DNA of 64,000 bases. Origin: VAZQ01 sp963841705. GTDB lineage: Bacteria; Pseudomonadota; Alphaproteobacteria; Rhizobiales; Xanthobacteraceae. Made by a program: the position numbers and the translations under genes. Position 1 is the stretch's first letter. Every line of letters begins with the position of its first letter. The notes under the pieces are model-generated. The model searched no databases, was not told the origin of the DNA, and saw nothing but the letters and a program-made list of their open reading frames with translations. Shown piece by piece: positions 1 through 7,410 of this stretch. Location: the NCBI GenBank assembly GCA_963841705.1, contig CAWJDY010000069.1, forward strand, positions 152,270-216,269, in the 5' to 3' direction.

Positions 1-1
1 G

Positions 2-24
2 ATGCGCGGGACGAGCCCGCGCAT
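2..24 (-). terminator. Hairpin after the amidohydrolase gene
   Basis: A perfect 9-bp inverted repeat (ATGCGCGGG and CCCGCGCAT around a 5-nt loop) lies 12 bases beyond the stop codon of the minus-strand amidohydrolase. Position and shape suit an intrinsic terminator. Any U-tract would lie left of base 1, outside the window, so this cannot be confirmed. Confidence 0.4.
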
Positions 25-35
25 GACGGAGTTAG

Positions 36-1181
36 TCATCCAAGAATCGGTCCTGCGACTTGGCGGCCGGACTTGAACACCATCCGGTCCGCGGGACGCC
101 GCGCCAGCGCATCGTCGAATGAGCACGCAGGGATGAGCACGAGATCGGCGGGCGCACCTTCCTCGATCGCGCGCCGCCCATCGCAGATCGCCGCGATGAG
201 CTCTGCGGTATCGTCGAGGTGTGCAGCCATCACCGCCAAGCGCGCCGTATCCAGCATGTCGCCGTCGCCGAAGGGAAAGAACCAGTCCCGCACGTTGTCG
301 GTGCCGAGACGAACCTTGACCCCGGCTGCCAGCAGCTCGCGAACGAGCGTAATGCCGCGCCGCCGCGGTGTGCCTTCGAATCGATCCTGCAACAGCAGAT
401 TGGTCTCGGGGAGCGCAATGACGGTGATATCCGCAGCCGCGATCTTGTCGATCAGCGCGCGCGCAAAATCGGATGCAAGCGCAGAGAGAACGCAGAGATG
501 GCTGAAGGTGACGCGGCCTTGCAGCCCTCGCGCAATCACCGCCTCGGCCACCATGGGGGCAAGCGTGCGGCTGGGCTCCATATGCTCGTCGAGATGCAGG
601 TCCACGGGCAAATTGCTGCGCTCCGCGAGGGTGAGCAGGGCATCGAGCGCGCGCGGTGCATCGCTGCTGGCGTTGAGGCTTGCTCCGACGAAATTGGCCC
701 CCAGCTCGACGGCGCGGTGAAGACGCTCCGCCGCATGCGTATCGGCAAGGTCGTTGCGCGAGGTGGAGAAGGCGACGACATCTACATCGAGCCGCGCGGC
801 AACCGCGCGCTTGGCGGTGAGCACGCCTTGCAGGCACCGCAACTCCACAATGGGATCGATATCGGTGTGCGTGCGCAGCCGGGTGACGCCGTGCGCAATC
901 GAGCGCTCGAGGAGCCGCGCTGCCCGCCTCTCGACATCGGCGCTGGTGAAGCCCGCCCGTCCCTCGCTCGCAGCCGCGACGGCATCGGCGAAGCTTCGCG
1001 GGCGGAAAAACTCGACCGCATAGCTGCGGTCCGCGTGCGCGTGCAGATTGGCCAGACCGGGGAGGGCGAGCCACCGCGCTTCGCCGTCCGGCCCCCGGCT
1101 GATCCCGGCGACTTTGCCGTCGCGCAAGCTCAATGAGTACACGCCTGCCCGGTCGGTGAGGGCGACAGCGTCGATCTTCAC
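36..1181 (-). CDS. Cytosine-deaminase-like amidohydrolase
   Basis: This 381-residue protein belongs to the metal-dependent amidohydrolase superfamily, closest in pattern to cytosine deaminases that hydrolyse exocyclic or ring C-N bonds. Visible landmarks are the metal-binding HxH near residue 47 (NLHAHADRS), the HLDEH segment in the middle, a further His in TFSHLCVL, and the C-terminal GTDNVRDWFFPFGDGDML block, which matches the Asp-containing end of the deaminase barrel. There is no signal peptide, so it should be cytosolic. The start is GTG, and the stop codon of the upstream ThDP subunit gene abuts it exactly, which implies coupled translation. It is the last gene of a RidA/ThDP operon. 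The substrate is unknown; a cyclic amide or N-heterocycle is an inference from the neighbours. Confidence 0.75.
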   Translation of the reverse strand: MKIDAVALTDRAGVYSLSLRDGKVAGISRGPDGEARWLALPGLANLHAHADRSYAVEFFRPRSFADAVAAASEGRAGFTSADVERRAARLLERSIAHGVTRLRTHTDIDPIVELRCLQGVLTAKRAVAARLDVDVVAFSTSRNDLADTHAAERLHRAVELGANFVGASLNASSDAPRALDALLTLAERSNLPVDLHLDEHMEPSRTLAPMVAEAVIARGLQGRVTFSHLCVLSALASDFARALIDKIAAADITVIALPETNLLLQDRFEGTPRRRGITLVRELLAAGVKVRLGTDNVRDWFFPFGDGDMLDTARLAVMAAHLDDTAELIAAICDGRRAIEEGAPADLVLIPACSFDDALARRPADRMVFKSGRQVAGPILG

Positions 1182-1784
1182 CTAATACCCCTGCGGGCCG
1201 AAGACCTCGATGCCGAGACGGCGCTCGAGCGCGCGCCCGAAGCGGTATTTCATCTCGGGGCCTTCGTAGGTCATGGGCGGCGTGCGCAAAAAACCGCTCT
1301 CCGGTTCGACCCGCAGCACCGTGAATGACGGGCCGTCTTCCGCCGCGATGGCGGGCAGCAACCGTTCGAGCTCGTCGAGATTCTCGATGCTGCGCGCCCG
1401 CGAAATTCCAGCAGCCCGTGCAATGCCGACGTAATCGGTGCGCCCTTCGTTCACCATCGGCAATGCGCCGACGGTCTGGTAGACGCCATTGGCGACGACG
1501 AAATGCTTGAGGTTCTTTGCACCCTGCGACGCTTCCGTCAGCAGGCATCCCAGATTCATGCAGAGCGAGCCGTCGGCGTTGATCAGCCATACCGGTACAT
1601 GCGGCAGCGATAGCGCGAGGCCCAGCGCGAAGCTCGCGGCAAAGCCCATGGCGCCGTGCATGTAAAAGCTGTCTTCGCTCTTGGTCGCCGCCCACCATTC
1701 GTTTGCCGCCATCCCAAGCGCACACACTGCAACCGCTTCGCTGCGATGCCGCGCAAGCACATCGATGGCCTCGCGCACTCTCAT
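1182..1784 (-). CDS. ThDP-dependent decarboxylase, beta (C-terminal) subunit, ComE-like
   Basis: The 200-residue product corresponds to the C-terminal, cofactor-binding half of a ThDP enzyme, as in the beta subunit of sulfopyruvate or phosphonopyruvate decarboxylases. The family pattern is clear: a GAMGFAASFALGLAL helix, then NADGSLCMNLG, which is the diphosphate/Mg-binding motif (usually GDGS), then HFVVANGVYQTVGALP. It lacks the N-terminal Pyr domain, which is supplied by the overlapping upstream gene. The start codon overlaps the upstream stop by 4 bases (ATGA). The pair probably forms an alpha2beta2-type decarboxylase acting on a 2-oxo acid. True substrate specificity (sulfopyruvate, phosphonopyruvate or another 2-oxo acid) cannot be read from the motifs. 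Confidence 0.75.
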   Translation of the reverse strand: MRVREAIDVLARHRSEAVAVCALGMAANEWWAATKSEDSFYMHGAMGFAASFALGLALSLPHVPVWLINADGSLCMNLGCLLTEASQGAKNLKHFVVANGVYQTVGALPMVNEGRTDYVGIARAAGISRARSIENLDELERLLPAIAAEDGPSFTVLRVEPESGFLRTPPMTYEGPEMKYRFGRALERRLGIEVFGPQGY

Positions 1785-2326
1785 GCCGATGCTCCGTCGC
1801 CCTTCACCAGCTTGCGGGTGAGGAAGAGCACGAAGGGTCGCTTCTGCAGCCGACAGGTTTCAAACGCGTCGGGAATGCGGGGGATGTCCTCAACGCGGTC
1901 GATGATGTGATAGGGAAAGTCGTAGGTCTCCAGTAACGGGATGGTGCGCCGGCCCTGGACCTCCTGATAGATGCGATGGTCATCGATCGAGCCGCGCTGG
2001 CTGACCATCAGGAACACCGGAATCTGATGACGGAGGTTGAGGGTTGCGAGCTCGCCCGTGCAGGTGAGTAACCCGGTCGCCCCCATCAACGCGACCGCGC
2101 GCACGCCGCCGAAGAAGGCGCCGCTGCAGATGGCGATGGCTTCGGCTTCGCGCGCAACCCGGACGTGTCGGATCTGGTTGTCGCCTGCGATGCGCTCGAT
2201 CAGCGGCGCGATCCAGTCGTCGGGGAGCGAGGCCGCAAGCCGGATACCGGTTTTGGTGAGCTGCGCATGAATCTGCGCAGTCACATCCGAACCATCGCTG
2301 CGCTGGGCTTGGCTGTTTGCGCTCAT
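1781..2326 (-). CDS. ThDP-dependent decarboxylase, alpha (N-terminal) subunit, ComD-like
   Basis: This 181-residue protein is the Pyr-domain partner of the following gene. The catalytic Glu that activates the thiamine ring is in HVRVAREAEAIAICSGAFFGG, where the second Glu-containing stretch (REAEA) matches the family REEEA motif. It is followed by the ALMGATGLLTCTGEL loop. The open frame extends further upstream, but the ATG at 2326 is chosen because it overlaps the RidA stop codon in an ATGA arrangement and gives the usual subunit length. Its own stop overlaps the start of the beta subunit in the same way. Three consecutive 4-base or zero-base junctions make this a strongly coupled operon. 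Function is inferred from family and pairing. Confidence 0.75.
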   Translation of the reverse strand: MSANSQAQRSDGSDVTAQIHAQLTKTGIRLAASLPDDWIAPLIERIAGDNQIRHVRVAREAEAIAICSGAFFGGVRAVALMGATGLLTCTGELATLNLRHQIPVFLMVSQRGSIDDHRIYQEVQGRRTIPLLETYDFPYHIIDRVEDIPRIPDAFETCRLQKRPFVLFLTRKLVKGDGASA

Positions 2327-2706
2327 TGGCCCGCCGCTATTATCTCCACTTCCACCAGGAATTCCGGCCGGGAAAATCCGGAGACGATCATCAAAGTCGA
2401 TGCCGGCGGCGGGTCGCTTACATAGAGATCGCGCACCGTCATATAACCCTTCAGATGCTCGCGCGAGACCACGAATGCATTGATGCGCACGATATCTTTG
2501 AAGGAAAACCCGGCATGCTCGAGCACCGCCCCGATGTTGCGGAAGCACAGATGAGTCTGATCTTCCACGGTCTCCGGAACGCGGTCCTCCGGCGAGATGC
2601 CGAGTTGGCCGGAGCAGACCAGAATACGAGCACCGGCGGGAATTTCGACCCCGTAGCTGTAGCGGGCGAAAGGCGTCCGAATCCCCGGCGGAGTGATGTA
2701 CCTCAT
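2323..2706 (-). CDS. RidA/YjgF/UK114-family protein
   Basis: A 127-residue member of the RidA superfamily, trimeric proteins that hydrolyse reactive enamine/imine intermediates released by PLP or other enzymes; some subfamilies act as dedicated catabolic hydrolases. Family landmarks include the ILVCSGQLGISPEDRVP stretch near residue 30, the QTHLCFRNIGAVLEHAGFSFKDIVRINAFV helix-strand region, and the C-terminal FLVEVEIIAA strand. The position usually holding the key Arg of the RidA subgroup (consensus C-RVEVE) reads LVEVEII, so it is probably not a canonical imine deaminase but one of the Rid subfamilies with divergent sites. It is the first gene of the operon, and its stop overlaps the ThDP alpha-subunit start. 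Confidence 0.8.
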   Translation of the reverse strand: MRYITPPGIRTPFARYSYGVEIPAGARILVCSGQLGISPEDRVPETVEDQTHLCFRNIGAVLEHAGFSFKDIVRINAFVVSREHLKGYMTVRDLYVSDPPPASTLMIVSGFSRPEFLVEVEIIAAGQ

Positions 2707-2767
2707 GAAGTTCTTGCTCCATGGTCAAGGACGAAAGGCGTGAAACGGCGGCCTTCGGTTTCGCAGC

Positions 2768-2790
2768 GGCGGGTTTCAAACCCGCCCCTA
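2768..2790. repeat. Short palindromic repeat, GGCGGGTTT family
   Basis: GGCGGGTTT-C-AAACCCGCC is a perfect 9-bp-arm palindrome followed by CCTAC. The same core recurs at 16472-16500, 20065-20093 and 23383-23407. It sits between the RidA operon and the decayed FAD-oxidase fragment, close to where that fragment loses its homology. Confidence 0.75.
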
Positions 2791-2815
2791 CACGCGCGGG
2801 CGACTGCCAAGAGTT

Positions 2816-3055
2816 CTGCTATACCAGCGCCTCCATGAGAATGTGAGTCCCGCCGCAATGCCCATCTCCGCGTTCACCTGGAACCACACCACGCTGCACG
2901 CCATCCGGATCAACCCCTCGATCGCCTATCTGCAGCTTCGGTCTGCCGTTGGCAAAAACCTGGAGTTCAAGCGCATTGCCGACCACCATGGGCTGATGAA
3001 TCCCGGCAAGCTCAAGCACTGGCAGCCGCAAAAGCTGCGGGCGGTTGCGTTATGA
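2816..3055 (+). pseudogene. Remnant of a FAD-binding oxidase (C-terminal part, internally deleted)
   Basis: The open frame has two stretches that I recognise from the C-terminal half of GlcD/VAO-type FAD-linked oxidases. One is AFTWNHTTLHAIRINPSIAY, resembling the xFTWNHTTLxALKxDPSxTYLQ strand. The other is FKRIADHHGLMNPGKLKHW, resembling the terminal FKRxxDPxGLMNPGK motif. In an intact enzyme these are separated by roughly 100 residues; here they are almost adjacent, and nothing of the FAD-binding N-terminus is present. So this looks like a gene truncated at its 5' end and deleted internally. The frame ends in a 4-base ATGA overlap with the creatininase gene, suggesting that the oxidase once headed that operon. 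A short translated product from ATG 2858 is possible. Confidence 0.5.
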
Positions 3056-3843
3056 GCGGCAAGCGGTTCTGGGCCGAGCTGCGGTCGAGCGAGTTCGCGA
3101 GCCTCGACCCGAGCTCCACCATCGCGATCCTGCCGGTCGCGGCGATCGAGCAGCATGGTCCGCATCTTCCGGTCATGACCGACACCGCGATCGCGGAGGG
3201 CATGATCAAGACGGTGCTGACCCGGCTCGGCGCGGAGCTCGACGTGCTGTTTCTGCCGATCCAGATGATCGGGAAGTCCAACGAGCATCTGCGCTCTCCC
3301 GGGACCATCACCTATAGCGCGGAAAACCTGATCCGCATCTGGGTCGAGATCGGCGACAGCGTTCATCGCGCCGGCTTGCGCAAGCTGGTGATCGTCAACT
3401 CCCACGGCGGCAATACTGACGTGATCGGGATCGTGGCACGCGAGCTTCGCGTGCGTCACAACATGCTGGTCGGCACCACCCAGTGGCGCCGCTTCGGCCT
3501 GCCTGCCGGGATCTATTCGGCATTCGATGCGACCCATGGCATTCATGCGGGCGACATCGAGACATCGCTGATGCTGCATTTTCGCCCCGATCTGGTGGAG
3601 ATGGGCAAGGCCAAACTGTTTCCCTCCAAGGCCGCCGAGATGGAAAAGGATTACAAGTACCTGCGCCCCGCCGGTCCGCACGGATTCGGCTGGATTGCGC
3701 AGGACATCAACCTCGATGGCGCGGTGGGCGATGCCTCTGCGGCATCCGCCGAAAAGGGGCGCTTGACCGCCGAGCATCAGGCCGATGGCTTCAACGCCTT
3801 CCTGGGCGACGTCGCCCGCTTTCCCTTGAGCGAGCTCGCTTAG
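3052..3843 (+). CDS. Creatininase-family amidohydrolase
   Basis: This 263-residue protein belongs to the creatininase/creatinine amidohydrolase family, binuclear metal enzymes that open cyclic amides. The metal ligands are visible: AAIEQHGPHLPVMTDT (Glu, His and Asp), VNSHGGN near residue 120, and GIHAGDIETS with the second Glu. The C-terminal GAVGDASAASAEKGR block is also typical. There is no signal peptide. It starts in an ATGA overlap with the end of the FAD-oxidase remnant and is divergent from the RidA/ThDP/deaminase operon. Family members act on creatinine, on FAPy in riboflavin or archaeal pathways, or in mycofactocin maturation. None of those contexts is present here, so the substrate is undetermined; a catabolic cyclic amide is plausible. 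Confidence 0.8.
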   Translation: MSGKRFWAELRSSEFASLDPSSTIAILPVAAIEQHGPHLPVMTDTAIAEGMIKTVLTRLGAELDVLFLPIQMIGKSNEHLRSPGTITYSAENLIRIWVEIGDSVHRAGLRKLVIVNSHGGNTDVIGIVARELRVRHNMLVGTTQWRRFGLPAGIYSAFDATHGIHAGDIETSLMLHFRPDLVEMGKAKLFPSKAAEMEKDYKYLRPAGPHGFGWIAQDINLDGAVGDASAASAEKGRLTAEHQADGFNAFLGDVARFPLSELA

Positions 3844-3974
3844 GGCCGCGGCAGGCTTCTCCGGCGCCTCGCATCAACTCGCCGTAATCGCCTCCAACCG
3901 CATGGATTGAGGTGCCGGGCGGCAATGCCTATGTGATGCCCGTTGGTTGCACCCGACCATAAGCCGGTCCGATA

Positions 3975-5735
3975 ATGGCAGACGTGAGCGGAACGACCGA
4001 AACGCGTATGGAACGGCGGCTAAGCGCCATTCTGGCGGCCGACATCGCCGGCTATAGCGCGCTGATGGGCGCGGACGAGGCGCGCACGGTGCGGGATCTC
4101 AAGGACCATCAGGCGGTGGTGCTCCCGATGGTCGGTGAGTTCGCAGGGCGTATCATCGACACTGCCGGCGACGGCATTCTCGCCGAATTCCCCAGCGTTG
4201 TGAACGCGGTCAAGTGCGCGGTAGCCATCCAATCGAAGATGGCCGAGCGCAATGCCACCATCGAGCCGGAGCACCGCATGCAATTTCGGATGGGCATCAA
4301 TATCGGCGATGTGGTCTACGACGAGGCCCGCATTTACGGCGACGGCATCAACGTGGCTGCCCGGCTGGAGGGCATCGCAGAGGCCGGCGGCATCTGTATC
4401 TCGAGCAAAGTCTACGAGGAGATCAGCGGGCGGATTGATCTTGCCTGCGAGGACATCGGCGAACAGCAGCTCAAAAACATCGCGCGTCCGGTGCGTGCCT
4501 ATCACGTGCGCCTGAATGGCGTCGCAACATCGGTCCCTGCGCCTGCACTCCCGGACAAACCATCCATCGCGGTCTTGCCGTTTCTGAACATGAGCGGCGA
4601 CCCGGAGCAGGAGTATTTCACCGACGGCATGACCGAAGACCTCATCACCGACCTGTCGAAGGTCTCGGGCCTGTTCGTAATCGCGCGCAATTCGAGCTTT
4701 ACCTACAGGGGCAAAGCGGTCGATGTGAAGCGGGTTGGCCGCGAGCTCGGTGTTCGGTACGTGCTCGAAGGCAGCGTGCGCAAGGCCGGCAATCGTGTGC
4801 GGATCACGGCGCAGCTCATCGATGCCGGCAGCGGTGGGCATCTCTGGGCCGAGCGCTTCGACCGCGATCTCACCGACATCTTCTCGATGGAGGACGAGGT
4901 GATCGAGAAGATCGTGTGCGCGCTGGCGGTGACGCTGACGCAAGGCGAAGAGCGGCGGCTGCGCCGACGCGGTACCGGCAATGTGGAGGCATACGAGTTG
5001 TGGCTGCGCGGACGCGAATTGCTCACTCGCGCTACTCGCGAGTCGGTTGCGCAAGCCCGGGGAATGTACCGCCAAGCGATCGAGATGGATAAGAATTTCC
5101 CGGCGCCGCATGCGGGGTTGGCGCTTGCCGCCATCTCCGACTACGTCAGCGACTGGGCGCCCGATCCAGCTCAGGCCCTGGACGAAGCCGAGAGATGGGC
5201 GCGCCGGGCAGTCGAATTGAACGATCAGGAGCCGGTGAGCCATTTGGCACTCGGCAGCGTGTTGCTCTGGCGGCGCGATCATGAGGGCGCGCTGGCGGAG
5301 TTTCGCCGCATGATCGCGCTCGATCCCAACTTTGCTCAGGGCCATTCTGCGACGGGAGTGGCGCTGATGTATGCCGGGCGGGCAGCGGAGGCACTGGAGT
5401 CGATCGCCACCGCAATGCGCCTGGACCCGCACTATTCGCCCATTGTGCTGCACTTCCTGGCCCAGGCGAATTACAGCCTGGGAGAATACGAGACTGCTGC
5501 CCAGCTGCTCGTCCGCCGTATTGCCCGCACTCCCGGCACCGACTCCAGCCGCATGCTGCTGGCATCCTGCTACGGCCATCTTGGGCGCGCGGAAGACGCG
5601 CGGGCCACATGGGCAGAGCTTCTTCAAGTGAATCCCGACTTCTCATTAAGCCAGCGCGCGGACGTGCTGCCGTACAAGAATCCCGGTGATTTTCACCGCA
5701 TCGCCGAAGGATTGGCCAAGGCGGGGTTGCCTTAG
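3975..5735 (+). CDS. Class III adenylate/guanylate cyclase-like protein with TolB-like and TPR domains
   Basis: The 586-residue product has an N-terminal class III cyclase domain (about residues 12-180), a TolB/FlgO-like segment (about 195-320, beginning PSIAVLPFLNMSGDPEQEYF) and C-terminal tetratricopeptide repeats (about 340-570). Metal-site Asps are D23 (LAADIAGYS) and D66 (AGDGILAEF), and the transition-state pair N126/R130 is in GDGINVAARLE. The residue that usually selects adenine, a Lys in the RIVK-x-TGDG motif of related rhizobial proteins, is Asp here (RIIDTAGDG), so nucleotide preference and activity are uncertain. No transmembrane helix is obvious. ATG 3975 has no strong Shine-Dalgarno sequence; an alternative ATG at 4008 starts directly before the domain. 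Such proteins are numerous in rhizobial genomes and probably sense protein partners through the TPRs. Confidence 0.75.
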   Translation: MADVSGTTETRMERRLSAILAADIAGYSALMGADEARTVRDLKDHQAVVLPMVGEFAGRIIDTAGDGILAEFPSVVNAVKCAVAIQSKMAERNATIEPEHRMQFRMGINIGDVVYDEARIYGDGINVAARLEGIAEAGGICISSKVYEEISGRIDLACEDIGEQQLKNIARPVRAYHVRLNGVATSVPAPALPDKPSIAVLPFLNMSGDPEQEYFTDGMTEDLITDLSKVSGLFVIARNSSFTYRGKAVDVKRVGRELGVRYVLEGSVRKAGNRVRITAQLIDAGSGGHLWAERFDRDLTDIFSMEDEVIEKIVCALAVTLTQGEERRLRRRGTGNVEAYELWLRGRELLTRATRESVAQARGMYRQAIEMDKNFPAPHAGLALAAISDYVSDWAPDPAQALDEAERWARRAVELNDQEPVSHLALGSVLLWRRDHEGALAEFRRMIALDPNFAQGHSATGVALMYAGRAAEALESIATAMRLDPHYSPIVLHFLAQANYSLGEYETAAQLLVRRIARTPGTDSSRMLLASCYGHLGRAEDARATWAELLQVNPDFSLSQRADVLPYKNPGDFHRIAEGLAKAGLP

Positions 5736-5743
5736 ACGTTACA

Positions 5744-7273
5744 GTGCTTGATCTTGGTACGAGTTTTGTCGCCGCTGTGGCGCGGGATGGGAACGCCATC
5801 GCCATTGTGGACGGCGATGTGCGCCTCTCCTACCGCGAGTGGTACGGGAGGATTTCCGCCCTGGTTTGCGCCTTCGACGAGCTGGAGCTGCGACCGGGCG
5901 ATCACGTCGTCACGGTGCTGCAGAACCGCTGGCAGGCCGCAACCGTCCATTGGGCCTGTCAGTTCGCGGGTCTCATCATTACGCCGCTCAACTGGCGTTT
6001 CACCTCCGATGAGCTCGATTTCTGCCTGGCGGATGCCGAGGCAAGGGTGGTCGTTTACGAGAGCGTCTCGGCACGCTCCGTTGCCGGATCGAGCGAAGCG
6101 CACAAATGCCCATGCATGGCCGTGGGACCGGCGCATTTGCATGACCTTCGTTTTGAAGCGCTCATCGACGGCAAAGCGCCGCCGGTCGAGCCGCGGGTCG
6201 GGGCCGATGCCTGCTCCGTCATGCTCTACACATCAGGCACGACGGCGCGACCCAAAGGCGTGCCCCGCAGCCACCGCGCCGAACGGGCGGCGGCGGTCGC
6301 GCATGTCGCGCAGAACCTCTATGGCGCCCGGGAGTGCACGCTCGGCGTCATGCCGCTCTATCACACCATGGGCGTGCGCTCGCTGATTGCGATGTCGCTC
6401 ATCGGCGGCACGTTTGTGTGCCTGCCGCGGTTCGAGGCGGCGCGCGCGCTGGAGTTGATCGCGGCCGAGAAGATCACCAACCTTTATCTGGTCCCCACGC
6501 TCTACCATGACCTGCTGCATCACCCGGCGTTCAAAGCAACGGACGTGAGCTCGGTGCGCAAGCTCGGCTTTGCCGGTGCGCCGATGACCGATGCCTTGCT
6601 GCGGGATTTGCGGGAGGCGTTCAAACCCGATCTGTTCGTCAATCACTACGGCTCGTCCGAAATCTACACCTTCACCATAGACCAGAATGCCCCGGCCAAG
6701 CCCGGCTCGGCCGGGCGTGCCGGCATCAATCAGATGGTGCGGGTGGTGCGTCTCGGGGCAACCTCGGTCGATGATATTGCCAAGCCGGGCGAAGAGGGCG
6801 AGGTCATCGCCCTGCTTTCCGGGGACGAGTCGTTCGAGGGCTATTGGCGTCGCCCGGAGGCGGATGCGAAAGCGTTGCGCGACGGCTGGTATTTCACCGG
6901 GGATACCGGCTATTTCGATGCCGAGGGCGATTTGTTCGTCACCGGGCGCGTCGATGACATGATCATCACCGGAGGCGAGAACGTCTCGCCGGTCGAGATC
7001 GAAAGCTGCTTGTCGCTGCATCCGGCCGTTGCGGAGGTGGCCGCGGTCGGGCTGAGCGACGAGCGCTGGGGCAAGGTCGTCTGCGCCTTCATCAAGCGGC
7101 GCGCCTGCGTCGATCCGCAGGAGCTCGATCAGTTCTGCCACACATCGGGGCTCGCCAATTTCAAGCGGCCGCGCCGCTATGTCTTCGTCGAGGAGATCCC
7201 CAAATCGCCGGTGGGCAAGCTCCTGCGGCGCAAGCTGGTCGCGGGCGAATACCAGGTGGAAAAAAGCGGCTAG
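5744..7273 (+). CDS. AMP-dependent acyl-CoA synthetase/ligase
   Basis: A 509-residue ANL-superfamily enzyme that activates a carboxylate with ATP and transfers it to CoA. Motifs in order: the P-loop-like MLYTSGTTARPKGVPRSH (about 170), the YGSSE acid-binding turn (about 305), the hinge region GWYFTGDTGYFDAEG with GRVDDMIITGGENVSPVEIE (about 385-425), and the C-terminal catalytic Lys in PKSPVGKLLRRKL. The length and the missing long N-terminal extension fit aromatic or medium-chain acyl-CoA ligases better than acetyl-CoA synthetase. The start is GTG, 8 bases after the cyclase stop, so the two are probably co-transcribed. Neighbours do not reveal the acid. Confidence 0.8.
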   Translation: MLDLGTSFVAAVARDGNAIAIVDGDVRLSYREWYGRISALVCAFDELELRPGDHVVTVLQNRWQAATVHWACQFAGLIITPLNWRFTSDELDFCLADAEARVVVYESVSARSVAGSSEAHKCPCMAVGPAHLHDLRFEALIDGKAPPVEPRVGADACSVMLYTSGTTARPKGVPRSHRAERAAAVAHVAQNLYGARECTLGVMPLYHTMGVRSLIAMSLIGGTFVCLPRFEAARALELIAAEKITNLYLVPTLYHDLLHHPAFKATDVSSVRKLGFAGAPMTDALLRDLREAFKPDLFVNHYGSSEIYTFTIDQNAPAKPGSAGRAGINQMVRVVRLGATSVDDIAKPGEEGEVIALLSGDESFEGYWRRPEADAKALRDGWYFTGDTGYFDAEGDLFVTGRVDDMIITGGENVSPVEIESCLSLHPAVAEVAAVGLSDERWGKVVCAFIKRRACVDPQELDQFCHTSGLANFKRPRRYVFVEEIPKSPVGKLLRRKLVAGEYQVEKSG

Positions 7274-7410
7274 AAGTCATGTGAGGCTCCGAGGCATTTA
7301 AAGCCAACAGCAACCGTGCAGCCCTACTTAAAACCAGAAGCCGGCGTAGATGGGAATGTCAGCTCCAATGAATTGCCGGCTGCTGCTTACTGCAACAGGA
7401 CGGAAAAGCG

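Noticed and set aside
4020..5627. Long minus-strand open frame of 535 codons opposite the cyclase gene.
   Set aside because: GC-rich codon bias opens antisense frames. The sequence is His/Arg/Gly-rich without any domain, whereas the plus strand shows clear cyclase, TolB and TPR motifs.
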